Assembly (NCBI GenBank): GCA_033763395.1
Contig: JANRKQ010000188.1
Span: 1-64,000, forward strand
Direction: 5' to 3'
Length of the DNA: 64,000 nucleotides
From: Xiheimicrobium sp033763395
Lineage (GTDB): Bacteria > Myxococcota > Myxococcia > Myxococcales > Myxococcaceae
The notes under the pieces are model-generated. The model was not told the origin of the DNA, ran no database searches, and saw only the letters and a program-made list of their open reading frames with translations. Of the stretch, positions 54,546 through 63,858 are shown piece after piece. Numbering within the stretch: the stretch's first letter is position 1; every line of letters begins with the position of its first letter. The position numbers and the translations under genes are program-made.

Positions 54546-57033
54546 ACCCGCGCCCCCGAGCACCTGGGCGTCGCCGGGCGAACAGGGCCACGACGGCCGC
54601 TCCGAGCCACGCGCTGGCGTCGGGCGTCGAGCACCCGCAGCCATTCGCGACGAAGACGAGATCGGGCAGACCGGCATCACCAGGCATCACGGGCACCGAG
54701 GCGTCGAGGCCGGCGTCTTCACCCGTGTCTCCGGCGTCAACGTCGAGGCCCGCGTCGGGGTCGGCTCCAGCGTCGAGGCCGGCATCGAACGCCCCGCCCG
54801 CATCCGTGCCGGCGTCGCTTCCTCCATCGACTCCTGCGTCGACCGAGGCGCGAGGGCCAGCGTCGTAGGCGAAGACCCGCGCGCCGATCACCCACGCTCC
54901 GGCGTCGGGGTCGAACTCGTGCCAGGCGAGCGCCGCTTGCGATCGGTCTGCGGAGCTCGCGAGGCTGAGCGCGCTTGCGCCGGTCGGCCCGCCCTGCAGG
55001 AGGCCCTGGAGCTTGATGTCATCGCTCGCGCCCAGCGGACCTGCGTAGTCTGCATGGAGGCGCTCGTCGGTTCCGCGGTAGGCGACGAGGAACCCGGGAC
55101 CAAGCGGTGTCATCAACGGGTCCGTCGCCACATCGCTGATCGGGCTGCCGAAGGGGCTCGTGGAACCGACGCCGACCGCAGGGAAGCGCGTGAGCACCGC
55201 TTCACCGCCCACGGCCTCTGCTCCGACGAAGGCAGGGCCGCCATCGAGCGTGACCGCGTCCGAGAAGGCCAGGCAGATGCGAGCGCCCCGCATGCGGGCA
55301 CCGAGAAACGAGCGACTCGCCCCGACGAGGCCCGTGGCCTCGCTGATGCTGCTCAGTGAGTATTGAAACCCGGTCTGCGGACGCGGAGAACTGGTCAGGC
55401 TCCAGAAGGAGCCCTCGAAGAACGCGATGCACGTGGGCGTGCTCGAGCCTGTCTGCGGCGCGAACCCCGGCACCTCGTACTGCTGCGACGCCTTTGTCGA
55501 CCACGTCAGCACGTTCTCCGCGCCTCCGACGATCGACTCCGCGGCGACGACAACCTTCGTGGCCCCCTGGAGTCCCAGCTGTGGGTCGAACCTCGCCACG
55601 TAGGGGGCGGCTGTTCCCCGCACGAGCACCTCGAGGCCGCCATCGACCCGTCGCGCGAGGGCGAGATCGCTGTCACCGGGACTCCCGACGGTGTTCGACA
55701 CTGGCGTGGGGTTCGACAGGGAGCCGAAGGGCGCCTGGACTGGTCGCCAACCACCATCTGACTGGCGCTGGTCCCACACGACGAGGAATTCGCGGCGCGC
55801 ATCGTCCCAGATGACCGAAGGCTGGCGCTGGGGGGCGCGCGTCTGCACCGTCACCAGAGCACCGTTTGCGATGCTCGTGTCGCCCGTGCCCGACTGGATC
55901 AGGTCCAGACGCCGCAGCGTCAATGAACTCGAGCGGACCTCAGTCGCGACCACCCTCGTGCCGTCGCTCGCCATCGATGTCGGGGCGCCACTCGAGAAGG
56001 CCGCGGACAGCATTCCACCGCCGTCTGGCCGCATGGGTCGGTACGAGGTGGTGCTCGTGGTGGGCCACCCGGCCACGAGAATGGAGCCGACGGCGCTCCC
56101 GGCGAAGGGGGTGCTCGAGAGGTTCGGGCCGACGAGCTGGCCGGGGCCGCTGAAGCCGGGGCCGTTACGCCACCACGCGGTGATGAACGGGCTCAGTCCT
56201 CTGTCCCTCGCGAGCAACGCCACGTCGCCCGGCAGCTCCACCAGGACTGACGAGCTTGCGCCATTCGTCAGCGTCGGGCCCGAGACCATCGTCAGGGTCC
56301 CTGACAACGAGAGCTGGGCCAGCGCGACCCCTGCGTCCGTCACCGACGCGACCAGAAAGCCTCCGTCGAGGCCGGCAAGCGCCAGCGAGGCCCCGGGGAA
56401 CGGAGGAAAGAGGCCGATGGGCGACAGGGCAGGGCTATCGGGCTCAAAGGTCACGGTGTTCAGGCTTCCTGGAGCCGGCCTCGTCGCCACCAGCCACGTC
56501 GTCCCCGACACCGCGAGCGCTGATGTCGAGATGGGCGTGGGCAAGGTGAGTTGGTGCTCCGCGACTTCCCAGGGCGTCGTTGGAACGGCCGCCCACGTGT
56601 TCGCGACGAGCACCGCGCCAGCCGGCTCCACGACTCGGCGCACCGCGACGATCCGCCGGCTGCCGTCCGGCACCGGTCCGGTCGCGAGGTGGAATTCGCT
56701 CAACGGCCCCGGCTCGGTCGTCACCAGGACGGCACGAAACGGGTCAGCCGAAAGCCCACTCCACCGGCCGACCCAGAGATCGAGACCGGCGTCCGCCGCA
56801 TCGAAGCCGCGCCTGGCGTCAGAGAAGGCCACCACCCAGTTGGTGCCGTCCCAGACAACGACAGGAGCGCCCACCACCCGCACGGCCTCCTCCGGCGCGG
56901 GGGCCCGCCACGGCGCACCCGCTGGGAGAACGGTGAAGGGTGCCTGGGCAAGCGCGAGGGCGGCGAGGACCGTCAGCACGAAGATGATTCGAGCACGAAC
57001 TGCAGTGGCCGTCGCCGCCGGCTCGGCTGACAT
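54544..57033 (-). CDS. secreted MYXO-CTERM protein with propeller-like repeats
   Basis: 829 residues. The signal peptide lies at about 13-30 (RARIIFVLTVLAALALA). The body has recurring WDGTNWVVAFSDARRGF / IWDDARREFLVVWDQRQSDGG motifs and many short GG(F/S)LV strands, the pattern of a beta propeller. A DAG/DGG-rich linker (about 740-800) leads to the MYXO-CTERM end: NGCGCSTPDAS, a hydrophobic helix and ARRRPGARGR. The start is the only ATG that keeps the signal. It is probably surface-displayed after processing. A direct repeat lies right behind its stop. Confidence 0.85.
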   Translation of the reverse strand: MSAEPAATATAVRARIIFVLTVLAALALAQAPFTVLPAGAPWRAPAPEEAVRVVGAPVVVWDGTNWVVAFSDARRGFDAADAGLDLWVGRWSGLSADPFRAVLVTTEPGPLSEFHLATGPVPDGSRRIVAVRRVVEPAGAVLVANTWAAVPTTPWEVAEHQLTLPTPISTSALAVSGTTWLVATRPAPGSLNTVTFEPDSPALSPIGLFPPFPGASLALAGLDGGFLVASVTDAGVALAQLSLSGTLTMVSGPTLTNGASSSVLVELPGDVALLARDRGLSPFITAWWRNGPGFSGPGQLVGPNLSSTPFAGSAVGSILVAGWPTTSTTSYRPMRPDGGGMLSAAFSSGAPTSMASDGTRVVATEVRSSSLTLRRLDLIQSGTGDTSIANGALVTVQTRAPQRQPSVIWDDARREFLVVWDQRQSDGGWRPVQAPFGSLSNPTPVSNTVGSPGDSDLALARRVDGGLEVLVRGTAAPYVARFDPQLGLQGATKVVVAAESIVGGAENVLTWSTKASQQYEVPGFAPQTGSSTPTCIAFFEGSFWSLTSSPRPQTGFQYSLSSISEATGLVGASRSFLGARMRGARICLAFSDAVTLDGGPAFVGAEAVGGEAVLTRFPAVGVGSTSPFGSPISDVATDPLMTPLGPGFLVAYRGTDERLHADYAGPLGASDDIKLQGLLQGGPTGASALSLASSADRSQAALAWHEFDPDAGAWVIGARVFAYDAGPRASVDAGVDGGSDAGTDAGGAFDAGLDAGADPDAGLDVDAGDTGEDAGLDASVPVMPGDAGLPDLVFVANGCGCSTPDASAWLGAAVVALFARRRPGARGRG

Positions 57034-57186
57034 CTGTCCCGGGACTTGCGCACCGAGCCGGCGGGCGCGCCGAGCAGGTCGCCGGACCGAGGGCGGGCGA
57101 CGAGCCGCGAGCAGGTCCGGGGGCGACGAGTGAAGCTCGCGGTGCCGGCGCAGCGACGGAGCGCCACACAGCTCGGCGCGCTCTAG

Positions 57187-59460
57187 CTAGAACTGCACGC
57201 CCGAAGCCTTCGGCGTCGGCAGTGACAGCGTCAGCCGGGGCGCCTCGGGCCCACCGTAGAGCTGGCGGTAGATCAGCGCATCGGCGAGCACCTGCTTCAC
57301 GTAGCCGCGGGTCTCCTTGTACGGGATCTCTTCGATGAACTCATCGAGGGGCAGGGTGCCGCGCTGGCTCACCCACTTCGCGACCGCCGACGGCCCGGCG
57401 TTGTACGAGGCGGCGCAGAGGGCCGGGTGGCCCATGCGCTCGAGCAGCGCCGACAGGTACCAGGTGCCGAAGCGCACGTTTAGCTCCGGCGCGTAGAGAT
57501 CGTCCGGCGCGGGCGTCGGCTGCTTGAGCTCGAGGGCGATCTGCCGGGCCGTCGGGGGGATGATCTGCATGAGGCCGCGCGCATCGGCGCTCGAGACGAC
57601 GTCGGGGCGGAAACCGCTCTCGCGGCGCATGATGGCCCACGCGAGGAACGGGTCGAGGCCCACTTCGCCCGCGCGCGCCTCGACGACGGGCTGGTACGCG
57701 CGGGGGTACATGAGGGCGAGGGCTTCGGGGCGGCGCGCGGTGTAGACCTGCCCCCAGAGCCAGCGCGCGGCGAGGCCGTGGGCTGCGCCGAATTCGCCGA
57801 GCTGCTGAAGGGCGTGCCCCAGGGTGAGCGCGTCTTCGGCGCTCGAGACGGTGCCGACGACGCGGTTCACCTCGTCGCTGGCATCCTTGAAGAGGCCGGC
57901 TCGGGCCAGCTCGCTGGCTAGGGCGAGGGCCGGCTGCGGCTTGACGGCCATCGAACGCGGGGTGTCGGTGAAGAGCCGGGGCGGCTCGACGCCCAGCTCG
58001 CGGAGCCGCTCCGAGGCGAGCGCGCTCGAGATCGTCCCCGGGAAGGCGAGGGCGACCTCGCGGTACTCGGCCACCACGTCGATGGCGACGCCGCCGTCCA
58101 CGACCGCCCGCGACCGGCTCACCACGCCCCCGTCGTCCGAGGTCGACTTCTCGACGAACTGCCGCAGGCCACCGAGCTGCGCGAAGCGGGCGCTCCAGTA
58201 GCGGGCCTGGGGCACGAGCGACGAGCGGGGGAATTCGTCGGCGAGCGCGGCGAGGCCGTTGCGGGCGTCGTCGAAGCGGCCCTGGCGAAACAGCGCCCAC
58301 GCGCGAAACCACCGCGCCTCGTCACGCTTCTTCGAGTCGACGTGGCGGCGATCGAACGCGTCGAAGTCGGTGACGGCCTGGGCGGCTCGGCCGTCGGCGA
58401 GCGAGAGCCAGGCGCCGAGGTACGCCGCGTCGTCGGCGTTGCCGTTGTCGGGGTACTTCGCGTCGAGCGCTTGAAACACCGCGCGGGCCTGCTCGTGGTT
58501 CTGCGCGCGCATGAGCCGCTTCGCCTTCGTCATCATCGCCTCGGCGGCGGTGCCCGGGCGGCCCTGCTCGGCGGCGAGATCGAGGAAGGTGAAGGCGTCC
58601 GCTTCCTGGCCCTTCGCGAGCAGCGCCTGCGCGCGGGCGAGCGCGACGCGCGCGACGGCCCCGCGCTGCTCCTTGCCGGTGGGCGGCACCATGGCGTCGA
58701 GCTGGGCGAGGGCCTCGGTGGGCGCCCCCTGGGCCGTGAGCGCCTGCGCGCGCTGGAGCTGCTCCTCGAAGCTGAAGGTGGGGGCCTGGTCTCGAGACAG
58801 CAGGCGCAGCGCTTCGGCGGCGTGCGGGTGCGTGGGGAAGCGGAGGAGGATCGTCCGCAGATCCTTGCGCGCGTCGGGCGCGGCCCCGGTGGCGAGCCGG
58901 GCATAGGCCCGAGACAGGAGCGCCTCGGCGGTGGGGGTCTCGGCGGCGTACTGCTCGAGCACCGGCCGGGCCTTCGTCGCCTGTCCCAGCTCGAGCTGGA
59001 GCTCGGCCAGGCGCACCTCGATGCGGCGCGCGAGCCAGGGCGGCGCCTTCGCCTGCGCCTTGCCCAGCGACACCAGCGCGCTCGGCTTCTCCTGGGCCCA
59101 CGCCTGGGCTTCTCCGAGGTACCAGGCGTGAAACGCTTCGAGCCCCTTCGGGGCAGGCACCCGTGTCAGCTGAGCCACGGCCCCGCGCGCGTCACCCTCG
59201 GACAGCGTCAACACTCCCGTGAGCAGTGATAACCGCGCGCGATCAGGGCACGCGCGCACCTTTCCATCGGGTGCCTTCATTGACTCACACGCGTCGAGCT
59301 CCAGGCGCGCGCGCTCGGCCACCTTCGGCGCATGCACACGAACGGCGTCGAGCAGCGCGGGCGACTGGGCCAGTGCTGGCAGGGTGCTGAGCGCGACCGC
59401 GAGCGCCCCCAACGTCCAGCGGGACCCCGGTTTGACAATCGTTTCGTGGATGCCGTACAC
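57187..59460 (-). CDS. soluble lytic murein transglycosylase (Slt type) with TPR-rich N-domain
   Basis: 757 residues from GTG 59460. Cleaves peptidoglycan glycan strands, releasing anhydro-muropeptides. The C-terminal SLT domain has the catalytic Glu near 614 (MRRESGF), then SADARGLMQIIPPTAR, LYAPELNVRFGTWYL and AASYNAGPSAVAKW. The N-terminal 550 residues are helical repeats of TPR type, as in Slt70. The signal is SRWTLGALAVALSTLPALAQ. The start is uncertain: an upstream in-frame ATG at 59532 would add 24 poorly fitting residues. Periplasmic. Confidence 0.9.
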   Translation of the reverse strand: MYGIHETIVKPGSRWTLGALAVALSTLPALAQSPALLDAVRVHAPKVAERARLELDACESMKAPDGKVRACPDRARLSLLTGVLTLSEGDARGAVAQLTRVPAPKGLEAFHAWYLGEAQAWAQEKPSALVSLGKAQAKAPPWLARRIEVRLAELQLELGQATKARPVLEQYAAETPTAEALLSRAYARLATGAAPDARKDLRTILLRFPTHPHAAEALRLLSRDQAPTFSFEEQLQRAQALTAQGAPTEALAQLDAMVPPTGKEQRGAVARVALARAQALLAKGQEADAFTFLDLAAEQGRPGTAAEAMMTKAKRLMRAQNHEQARAVFQALDAKYPDNGNADDAAYLGAWLSLADGRAAQAVTDFDAFDRRHVDSKKRDEARWFRAWALFRQGRFDDARNGLAALADEFPRSSLVPQARYWSARFAQLGGLRQFVEKSTSDDGGVVSRSRAVVDGGVAIDVVAEYREVALAFPGTISSALASERLRELGVEPPRLFTDTPRSMAVKPQPALALASELARAGLFKDASDEVNRVVGTVSSAEDALTLGHALQQLGEFGAAHGLAARWLWGQVYTARRPEALALMYPRAYQPVVEARAGEVGLDPFLAWAIMRRESGFRPDVVSSADARGLMQIIPPTARQIALELKQPTPAPDDLYAPELNVRFGTWYLSALLERMGHPALCAASYNAGPSAVAKWVSQRGTLPLDEFIEEIPYKETRGYVKQVLADALIYRQLYGGPEAPRLTLSLPTPKASGVQF

Positions 59461-59732
59461 GCTGCGCCGTCGAATCGAAGCTGAAGTGCACAGCAGCAAA
59501 CGGAGTGAGTCCGATAAGGATTCCGCGCTCATCGCCTTGACCCACCGCCACGGCGGTCCATACGGTGCGCCGCACTCCCGAGCCGAAGAAGAACTGGACG
59601 CTGCCCCCCACGGAGCGAGGCTCGGGCGTGACTCACGACAGGAAGCACCGCAGGGCCGTACGAACGAGTGAGTGATTTCGCATCTCGCGAGACTGCAGTT
59701 TGGGGGGAGTTTTCCAGGGAGGCCGAACCTAC

Positions 59733-59966
59733 ATGAAGCCGTGTCCGACCGAACTACCGCAGAGCATCAACCCTGAGGCCGGTCCCAAGCGCCTCGGTGT
59801 CGAGCAGCACCGCAACCTCAACTGCTCGCACTACGACAACTGCCTCGACGAGGCCGTGCGTCGTGGGTGGCAGAGCTTCACCTGCATCAAGTGCCCGCTC
59901 TACGCGCTGCCGTCGGGGCCGCAGATGGGCATCGAGTCATTCGCCACGCAGCGCCGGCTGGTCTGA
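59733..59966 (+). CDS. tiny four-Cys putative zinc-binding protein
   Basis: 77 residues, with a C-x5-C...C-x2-C pattern (NCSHYDNC, then FTCIKC 13 residues later) and a conserved-looking LDEAVRRGWQSF helix between the Cys pairs. A metal site is likely (inference). GGGAGG lies upstream of ATG 59733. The gene stands alone between divergent and convergent neighbours and has its own strong terminator, so it is an independently expressed unit. I have a memory of similar sequences in other delta-proteobacteria but no name. Confidence 0.8.
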   Translation: MKPCPTELPQSINPEAGPKRLGVEQHRNLNCSHYDNCLDEAVRRGWQSFTCIKCPLYALPSGPQMGIESFATQRRLV

Positions 59967-59998
59967 CGTCGACGCCGGTCCACATTCCAACGAGTACG

Positions 59999-60038
59999 AC
60001 CGCGCCCGGGACCGTCGTTCCGTGCGCGGTTTGTTTTT
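59999..60038 (+). terminator. strong rho-independent terminator
   Basis: ACCGCGC (59999-60005) / GCGCGGT (60024-60030), continued inside by CGGGAC/GTTCCG around a CGTC loop, then TTTGTTTTTT. This is the clearest intrinsic terminator in the window and ends the four-Cys gene. Confidence 0.88.
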
Positions 60039-60053
60039 TGACCGAAGCGGCCC

Positions 60054-61847
60054 TCAGCTCTTGCGGAGCGTCACCACGCCGCGGCGGATCAAGTCCTTCA
60101 TCGTCTCTTCGACGTCGAGCGGGCTGATCTCGAGGCGGGCGATGATGTCGCGGGGGGCCAGGCGCTCTTCGCAGATGAGGCGCGCGGCCTCGAGCCACTG
60201 CTTGGGGCCGACCTGCGTGTAGACCTTGTAGAGGTCGGCGTTCACCTCGACCTGCGTGGCGGCCACCATCAGGCTCTCGCGGGCGCGGCGCTCGTTCTCG
60301 TTCAGGGTGACGCTGGCGCGCTCGACGAGGATCGCCGTGTCGAGGTGGAGGTTCTCGGCGGCCGCCCCGTTGCCCGGCGTCCACGAGGCCTCGGCGGCCT
60401 TGCTGGCGATGAAGGCGTTGAAGGCCTTCTCACCCTCGGCGGTGTACTTGCCGGCCTGCGCCGCGGTGTGGGTGCAGCGCCCCTCGGTGAAGAAGAGCGC
60501 GTACTGGGCCCAGCCGTCCTTCGCGTCGAGCCGCCCCGAGGCGTGCAGCTCGGCCATGCGCAACAGCAGCCACTGGGGGCCCACCGGCGCCACCTGGAGC
60601 GAGAAGGGCGCGCCGCTGGCGATGAGGCGCAGCGCGTTCTGCCTGGGCTCGAGCAGCTTCTTCACCTGCGTCACCAGCGCGTCGAGGCGGGTGCCCTTCG
60701 AGAGGTAGGCCTGCGCGCCGGCGTCGAGCGCCTTCAAGGACTCGCGGTAGTCGTCGTGCGCCGAGATGAAGGCCACCGGCAGCTCGCGCGTGCGGTAGTC
60801 CTCGCGCAACAGCCGCAAGAGCCCCCAGCCGTCGAGGTGCGGCATGTTGAGATCCGCCAGCACCACGTCGAAGTTCTTCGTCAGCGCCACCTCGGCGCCC
60901 AGCTGGCCGTCGGTCGCCGTCGACACCTTGAAGCCATGCTTGGTGAAGAGCGTCTTGAACATACGCAAGATCGCCTCGTCGTCGTCCACCAGCAGCAGCT
61001 GAATCGGCTGCACCCCGGGCGCGAGCATCGGCTCGGGCGTGATGTAGGTGTGTGGAGCCGGCGGCTCGGGCGGCGGCGCCGACGCGCGGGGCACCGGCAC
61101 CTCGAAGGCCAGGGGCTCGTCTTCGGCGACCGCTTCCCCGACGACGACCTCGGCGACCTCCATCTCTCCGGAGACGACGTCGCCGACCTCGATCACCACG
61201 CCTGCGCCGTCTCCCGACTGGCCCGCCACCTCGCTGAAGACCCAGCTGGCCTTTGGGAGTTGGCCGAGAGCCTTGAGCGCGTCGGGGCCGACCGCGCCGA
61301 GGAACGACGCGCGCTCGAGCTTGCCGCGGCTGAACACGGCGCGGCCCTCGTTGGGCGTGCGCGGCTCGACAGTGAGGGCGCCGGCGCGGCGCGTGCGGCG
61401 AATGTGATCGATCAACCGGCCGAGCAGCTTCGCGTCGCCCTGGCCCTTCACCATGCCCGGGCGCGACGGCAGCTCGTCGAAGAGGCCCTTCATGGCGATG
61501 GCGTTCGCCGGATCGAACGGCGCGGGGAAGACACCCACCACGCCGGTGCGCAGGCCGGTGACGAACTGGGCGTCGCTCGTGTCGCCCGCCACCACGACGA
61601 TCGGCAGCGCCGCGCTCGAGACGTCGCTCGCCACCAGATCGAGCACCTGAATGACGAAGTCGCTCGACAGCTCGCCGAAGACGAGGAGCAGGTCGGGGGA
61701 AAGCTGCTTGATGCCGCCCTGCACCTTCTTGCGGTCGGTGATGAACCGGTAGAACAGGCCTTGCGCGTTGAACGCCTGCGCGAGCTTCGACTGGTTGGCG
61801 CGGTCCTCGTCGATGGCGAGGATCACCGGCCGGGCGGTGGTAGTCAC
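60054..61847 (-). CDS. signalling protein: pseudo-receiver, DUF4388, receiver, DUF4388
   Basis: 597 residues. An N-terminal receiver-like domain (about 8-125) keeps the acidic start (AIDED) but has LLLVFGEL where the phospho-acceptor Asp should be, so it is degenerate. A PatA/DUF4388-like domain follows (about 138-205), then an acidic Pro linker. A canonical receiver (about 282-400) has LLLVDDDEA, Asp332 in VVLADLNMP, SAHDD and Lys384. A second DUF4388-like domain (405-500) and a helical tail end the protein. No DNA-binding domain or kinase is seen. GTG 61847 has AGAGGG 5 nt upstream. Confidence 0.85.
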   Translation of the reverse strand: MTTTARPVILAIDEDRANQSKLAQAFNAQGLFYRFITDRKKVQGGIKQLSPDLLLVFGELSSDFVIQVLDLVASDVSSAALPIVVVAGDTSDAQFVTGLRTGVVGVFPAPFDPANAIAMKGLFDELPSRPGMVKGQGDAKLLGRLIDHIRRTRRAGALTVEPRTPNEGRAVFSRGKLERASFLGAVGPDALKALGQLPKASWVFSEVAGQSGDGAGVVIEVGDVVSGEMEVAEVVVGEAVAEDEPLAFEVPVPRASAPPPEPPAPHTYITPEPMLAPGVQPIQLLLVDDDEAILRMFKTLFTKHGFKVSTATDGQLGAEVALTKNFDVVLADLNMPHLDGWGLLRLLREDYRTRELPVAFISAHDDYRESLKALDAGAQAYLSKGTRLDALVTQVKKLLEPRQNALRLIASGAPFSLQVAPVGPQWLLLRMAELHASGRLDAKDGWAQYALFFTEGRCTHTAAQAGKYTAEGEKAFNAFIASKAAEASWTPGNGAAAENLHLDTAILVERASVTLNENERRARESLMVAATQVEVNADLYKVYTQVGPKQWLEAARLICEERLAPRDIIARLEISPLDVEETMKDLIRRGVVTLRKS

Positions 61848-61898
61848 CCGCGCCCTCTTAGTCGAGAAGGTGGGGCTTGGCTTTGGCTCCGTGCGGCC

Positions 61899-63377
61899 TC
61901 ACTCGTCCCGGTTGGCGTAGACGATGACGACCCAGAGCTTGTCATCCCCGTAGGTGGGGGAGTCGCCGCGGACGAGGCCCACGCCCACCCGGGAGTAGCG
62001 CAGGTCGGCCAGGTTGCGGGACGACGGCATGGCCTGGGCGCTCTCGACGATGGCGAGATCGACCGACGCCTCGCGCGCGTCGGTGACGACCTCGAAGACG
62101 CGCTCGTGCAATTTCTTCCCCGGCTCGAGCTCGGCAGACAGCTTGTCGCGAGAGAGGCAGCGGCGGGCGTGCTCCACGGCCAGCGCTTCGAGGGCCGGGT
62201 GGCGGGTGAGGGCGGGCAGGCCCTTCTTCGCGCGGGCTTCGGCGAGCGCTCCGTAGGCCACCTCGAGCGGGTCGGCGCCGTCGTCGCGCACGGGCGCTGC
62301 GAGCACCTGCACCAGCACCGTCAGCCCGTCGCCAGCGCGGGTCGCGAGCCCGAGGCCGAGGGCGCGGTGGTCGCGCTCGAGCAGGTTGAGGCGGTGGCCG
62401 GGGCTGTGCTCGATGCCGAAATGGGCGGCCAGCGGCCCGCTCGACGAGCCCAGGTTCTCGCCAGCGGCCGAGAAGCGGTAGCGCGCCGCGGCGAGGCGCG
62501 ACTTGAGATCGCCGCCCGTCGGATCGACGTGACTGAAGAAGCCCTCGGCGGCGAGCCGGTCGGCGTAGGCCTGCGCCACGGCGTCGAGCACCTTGTCGGG
62601 GCTGACGGGGACCAGCCCCATGGTGCGCCGCAGGGCGTTGATGCGGGCGGTGACGGCGCGCCTGGCCTCGGCGGCGCTCGCGGGCTCGACGAACTGCTGA
62701 TCGGCGCTCACCGACGAGGCCCCGACGTCGACGAAGAAGAGCGCTGCCACTTCAGGGCCGCGCGGGCCCCGGCCGAGCACCTCGACGACGTACCGCCCAC
62801 GGGCCGAGGGAAAAAAAGGAGCGCACACGCCGTCGTCGGCCTTCGCCATGGGCTGACGCTCGACGCCGCCCGAGGGGAGCGTGACGAAGAGCTCGGCCGT
62901 CTCGAGCGGCTGGGAGAGCGCTCCACAGACCGACAGCCGGCCCGGTGGCTTCGGGAAGGCGCGGGCGAGGGGCCTGAGCTCGAACTTCCGCACCGCCAGC
63001 AGCACGCAGAGGGCCGCGCGCGAGCCATTCTCAGAGACGCCCACGCCCATCGCGGTCGAGGGCTCGGCCGCGAGATCCTTCTGCCTGGCCAGCTCGGCGA
63101 GGAGTTGGTGCCTCGGTGCTTTGATGACGATGGCGGTGGGGCTCGCATCCCACCCGCCGGCTCGAGAGACGGCCTCGGTGACGGCCAACAGGCCCGCCGC
63201 GTCGCTCGCCGTCCGCGTCGCCGCCAGGGCCGACAGCCGCTGCGCTGCCGCCATCAGCTGGGCGTCCTCGTTCGGCACGGTGCGGCCGGCGACCTCGAAG
63301 CGCTCCCGCACCAGCCGCGCAGCCTCGACCTCGGGCGTCGTCGACAGCGTGAAAGCCATCAGCAGCAGAGCGGTCAT
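61899..63377 (-). CDS. secreted CAP (SCP/PR1)-domain protein
   Basis: 492 residues from ATG 63377, which gives the signal TALLLMAFTLSTTPEVEA; longer in-frame openings upstream run into the DciA-like gene. Residues 1-260 are a beta-rich unknown region. The CAP domain (about 270-390) has LDAVAQAYADRLAAEGFFSHVDPTG, AAGENLG and HSPGHRLNLLERDHRALGLG, with the expected His residues and the SPGHR/NLL motif. A further region (395-492) follows. The function of bacterial CAP proteins is mostly unknown. The start overlaps the preceding stop (ATGA). Confidence 0.85.
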   Translation of the reverse strand: MTALLLMAFTLSTTPEVEAARLVRERFEVAGRTVPNEDAQLMAAAQRLSALAATRTASDAAGLLAVTEAVSRAGGWDASPTAIVIKAPRHQLLAELARQKDLAAEPSTAMGVGVSENGSRAALCVLLAVRKFELRPLARAFPKPPGRLSVCGALSQPLETAELFVTLPSGGVERQPMAKADDGVCAPFFPSARGRYVVEVLGRGPRGPEVAALFFVDVGASSVSADQQFVEPASAAEARRAVTARINALRRTMGLVPVSPDKVLDAVAQAYADRLAAEGFFSHVDPTGGDLKSRLAAARYRFSAAGENLGSSSGPLAAHFGIEHSPGHRLNLLERDHRALGLGLATRAGDGLTVLVQVLAAPVRDDGADPLEVAYGALAEARAKKGLPALTRHPALEALAVEHARRCLSRDKLSAELEPGKKLHERVFEVVTDAREASVDLAIVESAQAMPSSRNLADLRYSRVGVGLVRGDSPTYGDDKLWVVIVYANRDE

Positions 63378-63661
63378 GGCTCGAAGACGAGGGCCTGCAC
63401 GGTTTTGTTTCCGAGGCGCGCTTTGAGCTCCGCGAGCAGGCGCGGCTGCCCTCGAAGCTCTGAGGCCCAGCCAGCCGAAGCACACGAGATCACGAGCGTC
63501 GTCCCCAGCCAGCGCGACGGCCGGGACACGGCCGCGAGGGTCTCTCCGGCGACGGCCCGCCAGACGGGCGTGAGCACCACCGCTGAGCCGGTGTCGCGCG
63601 AGACGGCCCCGAGCACGGTGCCCAGCAGGTCCTTCGGCGGGGTGGGGGTGTTCGACGCCAC
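63374..63661 (-). CDS. DciA/DUF721-like protein
   Basis: 95 residues from GTG 63661. DLLGTVLGAVSRDTG, then LTPVWRAVAGETLAAVSRPSRWLGTTLVISCASAGWASEL and the final NKTVQALVFEP match the DUF721 core, in which Trp and Ala-rich strands wrap around a helix; DciA members load the replicative helicase. A longer start at ATG 63766 is possible but the extra 35 residues look non-conserved. It is the first gene of a minus-strand unit with the CAP and receiver genes. Confidence 0.78.
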   Translation of the reverse strand: MASNTPTPPKDLLGTVLGAVSRDTGSAVVLTPVWRAVAGETLAAVSRPSRWLGTTLVISCASAGWASELRGQPRLLAELKARLGNKTVQALVFEP

Positions 63662-63741
63662 GGCGCGGCAGTCTCGCCGAACGTGACAGCCGTGTCGCGC
63701 TTCATGAGACCCAACTGCCTGAAACGGTTTGGTTTCGTCGA

Positions 63742-63757
63742 TGGCACGTGCGTCGCT
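63742..63757 (+). promoter_or_regulatory. candidate sigma-54 promoter
   Basis: TGGCACG (63742-63748) followed at the right distance by TCGCT (63753-63757) keeps the invariant GG-N10-GC spacing of -24/-12 elements, with one mismatch to TTGCW. It lies 102 bp before ATG 63859 on the same strand. A TTGACA at 63777 is an alternative -35 element without a convincing -10. Confidence 0.4.
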
Positions 63758-63858
63758 GTGCGTCATGGCCTGCCGGTTGACACGGGTAGGCACATATCGG
63801 AAACGTCGCGCGCCTTTCTCACCCAGGGGCCGTTTTTCACCACCAAAGGGAGCACCGA

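Noticed and set aside
60345..63686. Plus-strand 1113-residue frame opposite the receiver and CAP genes
   Set aside because: Arg/Gly/His-rich shadow with no domain; the minus strand has receiver and CAP motifs.
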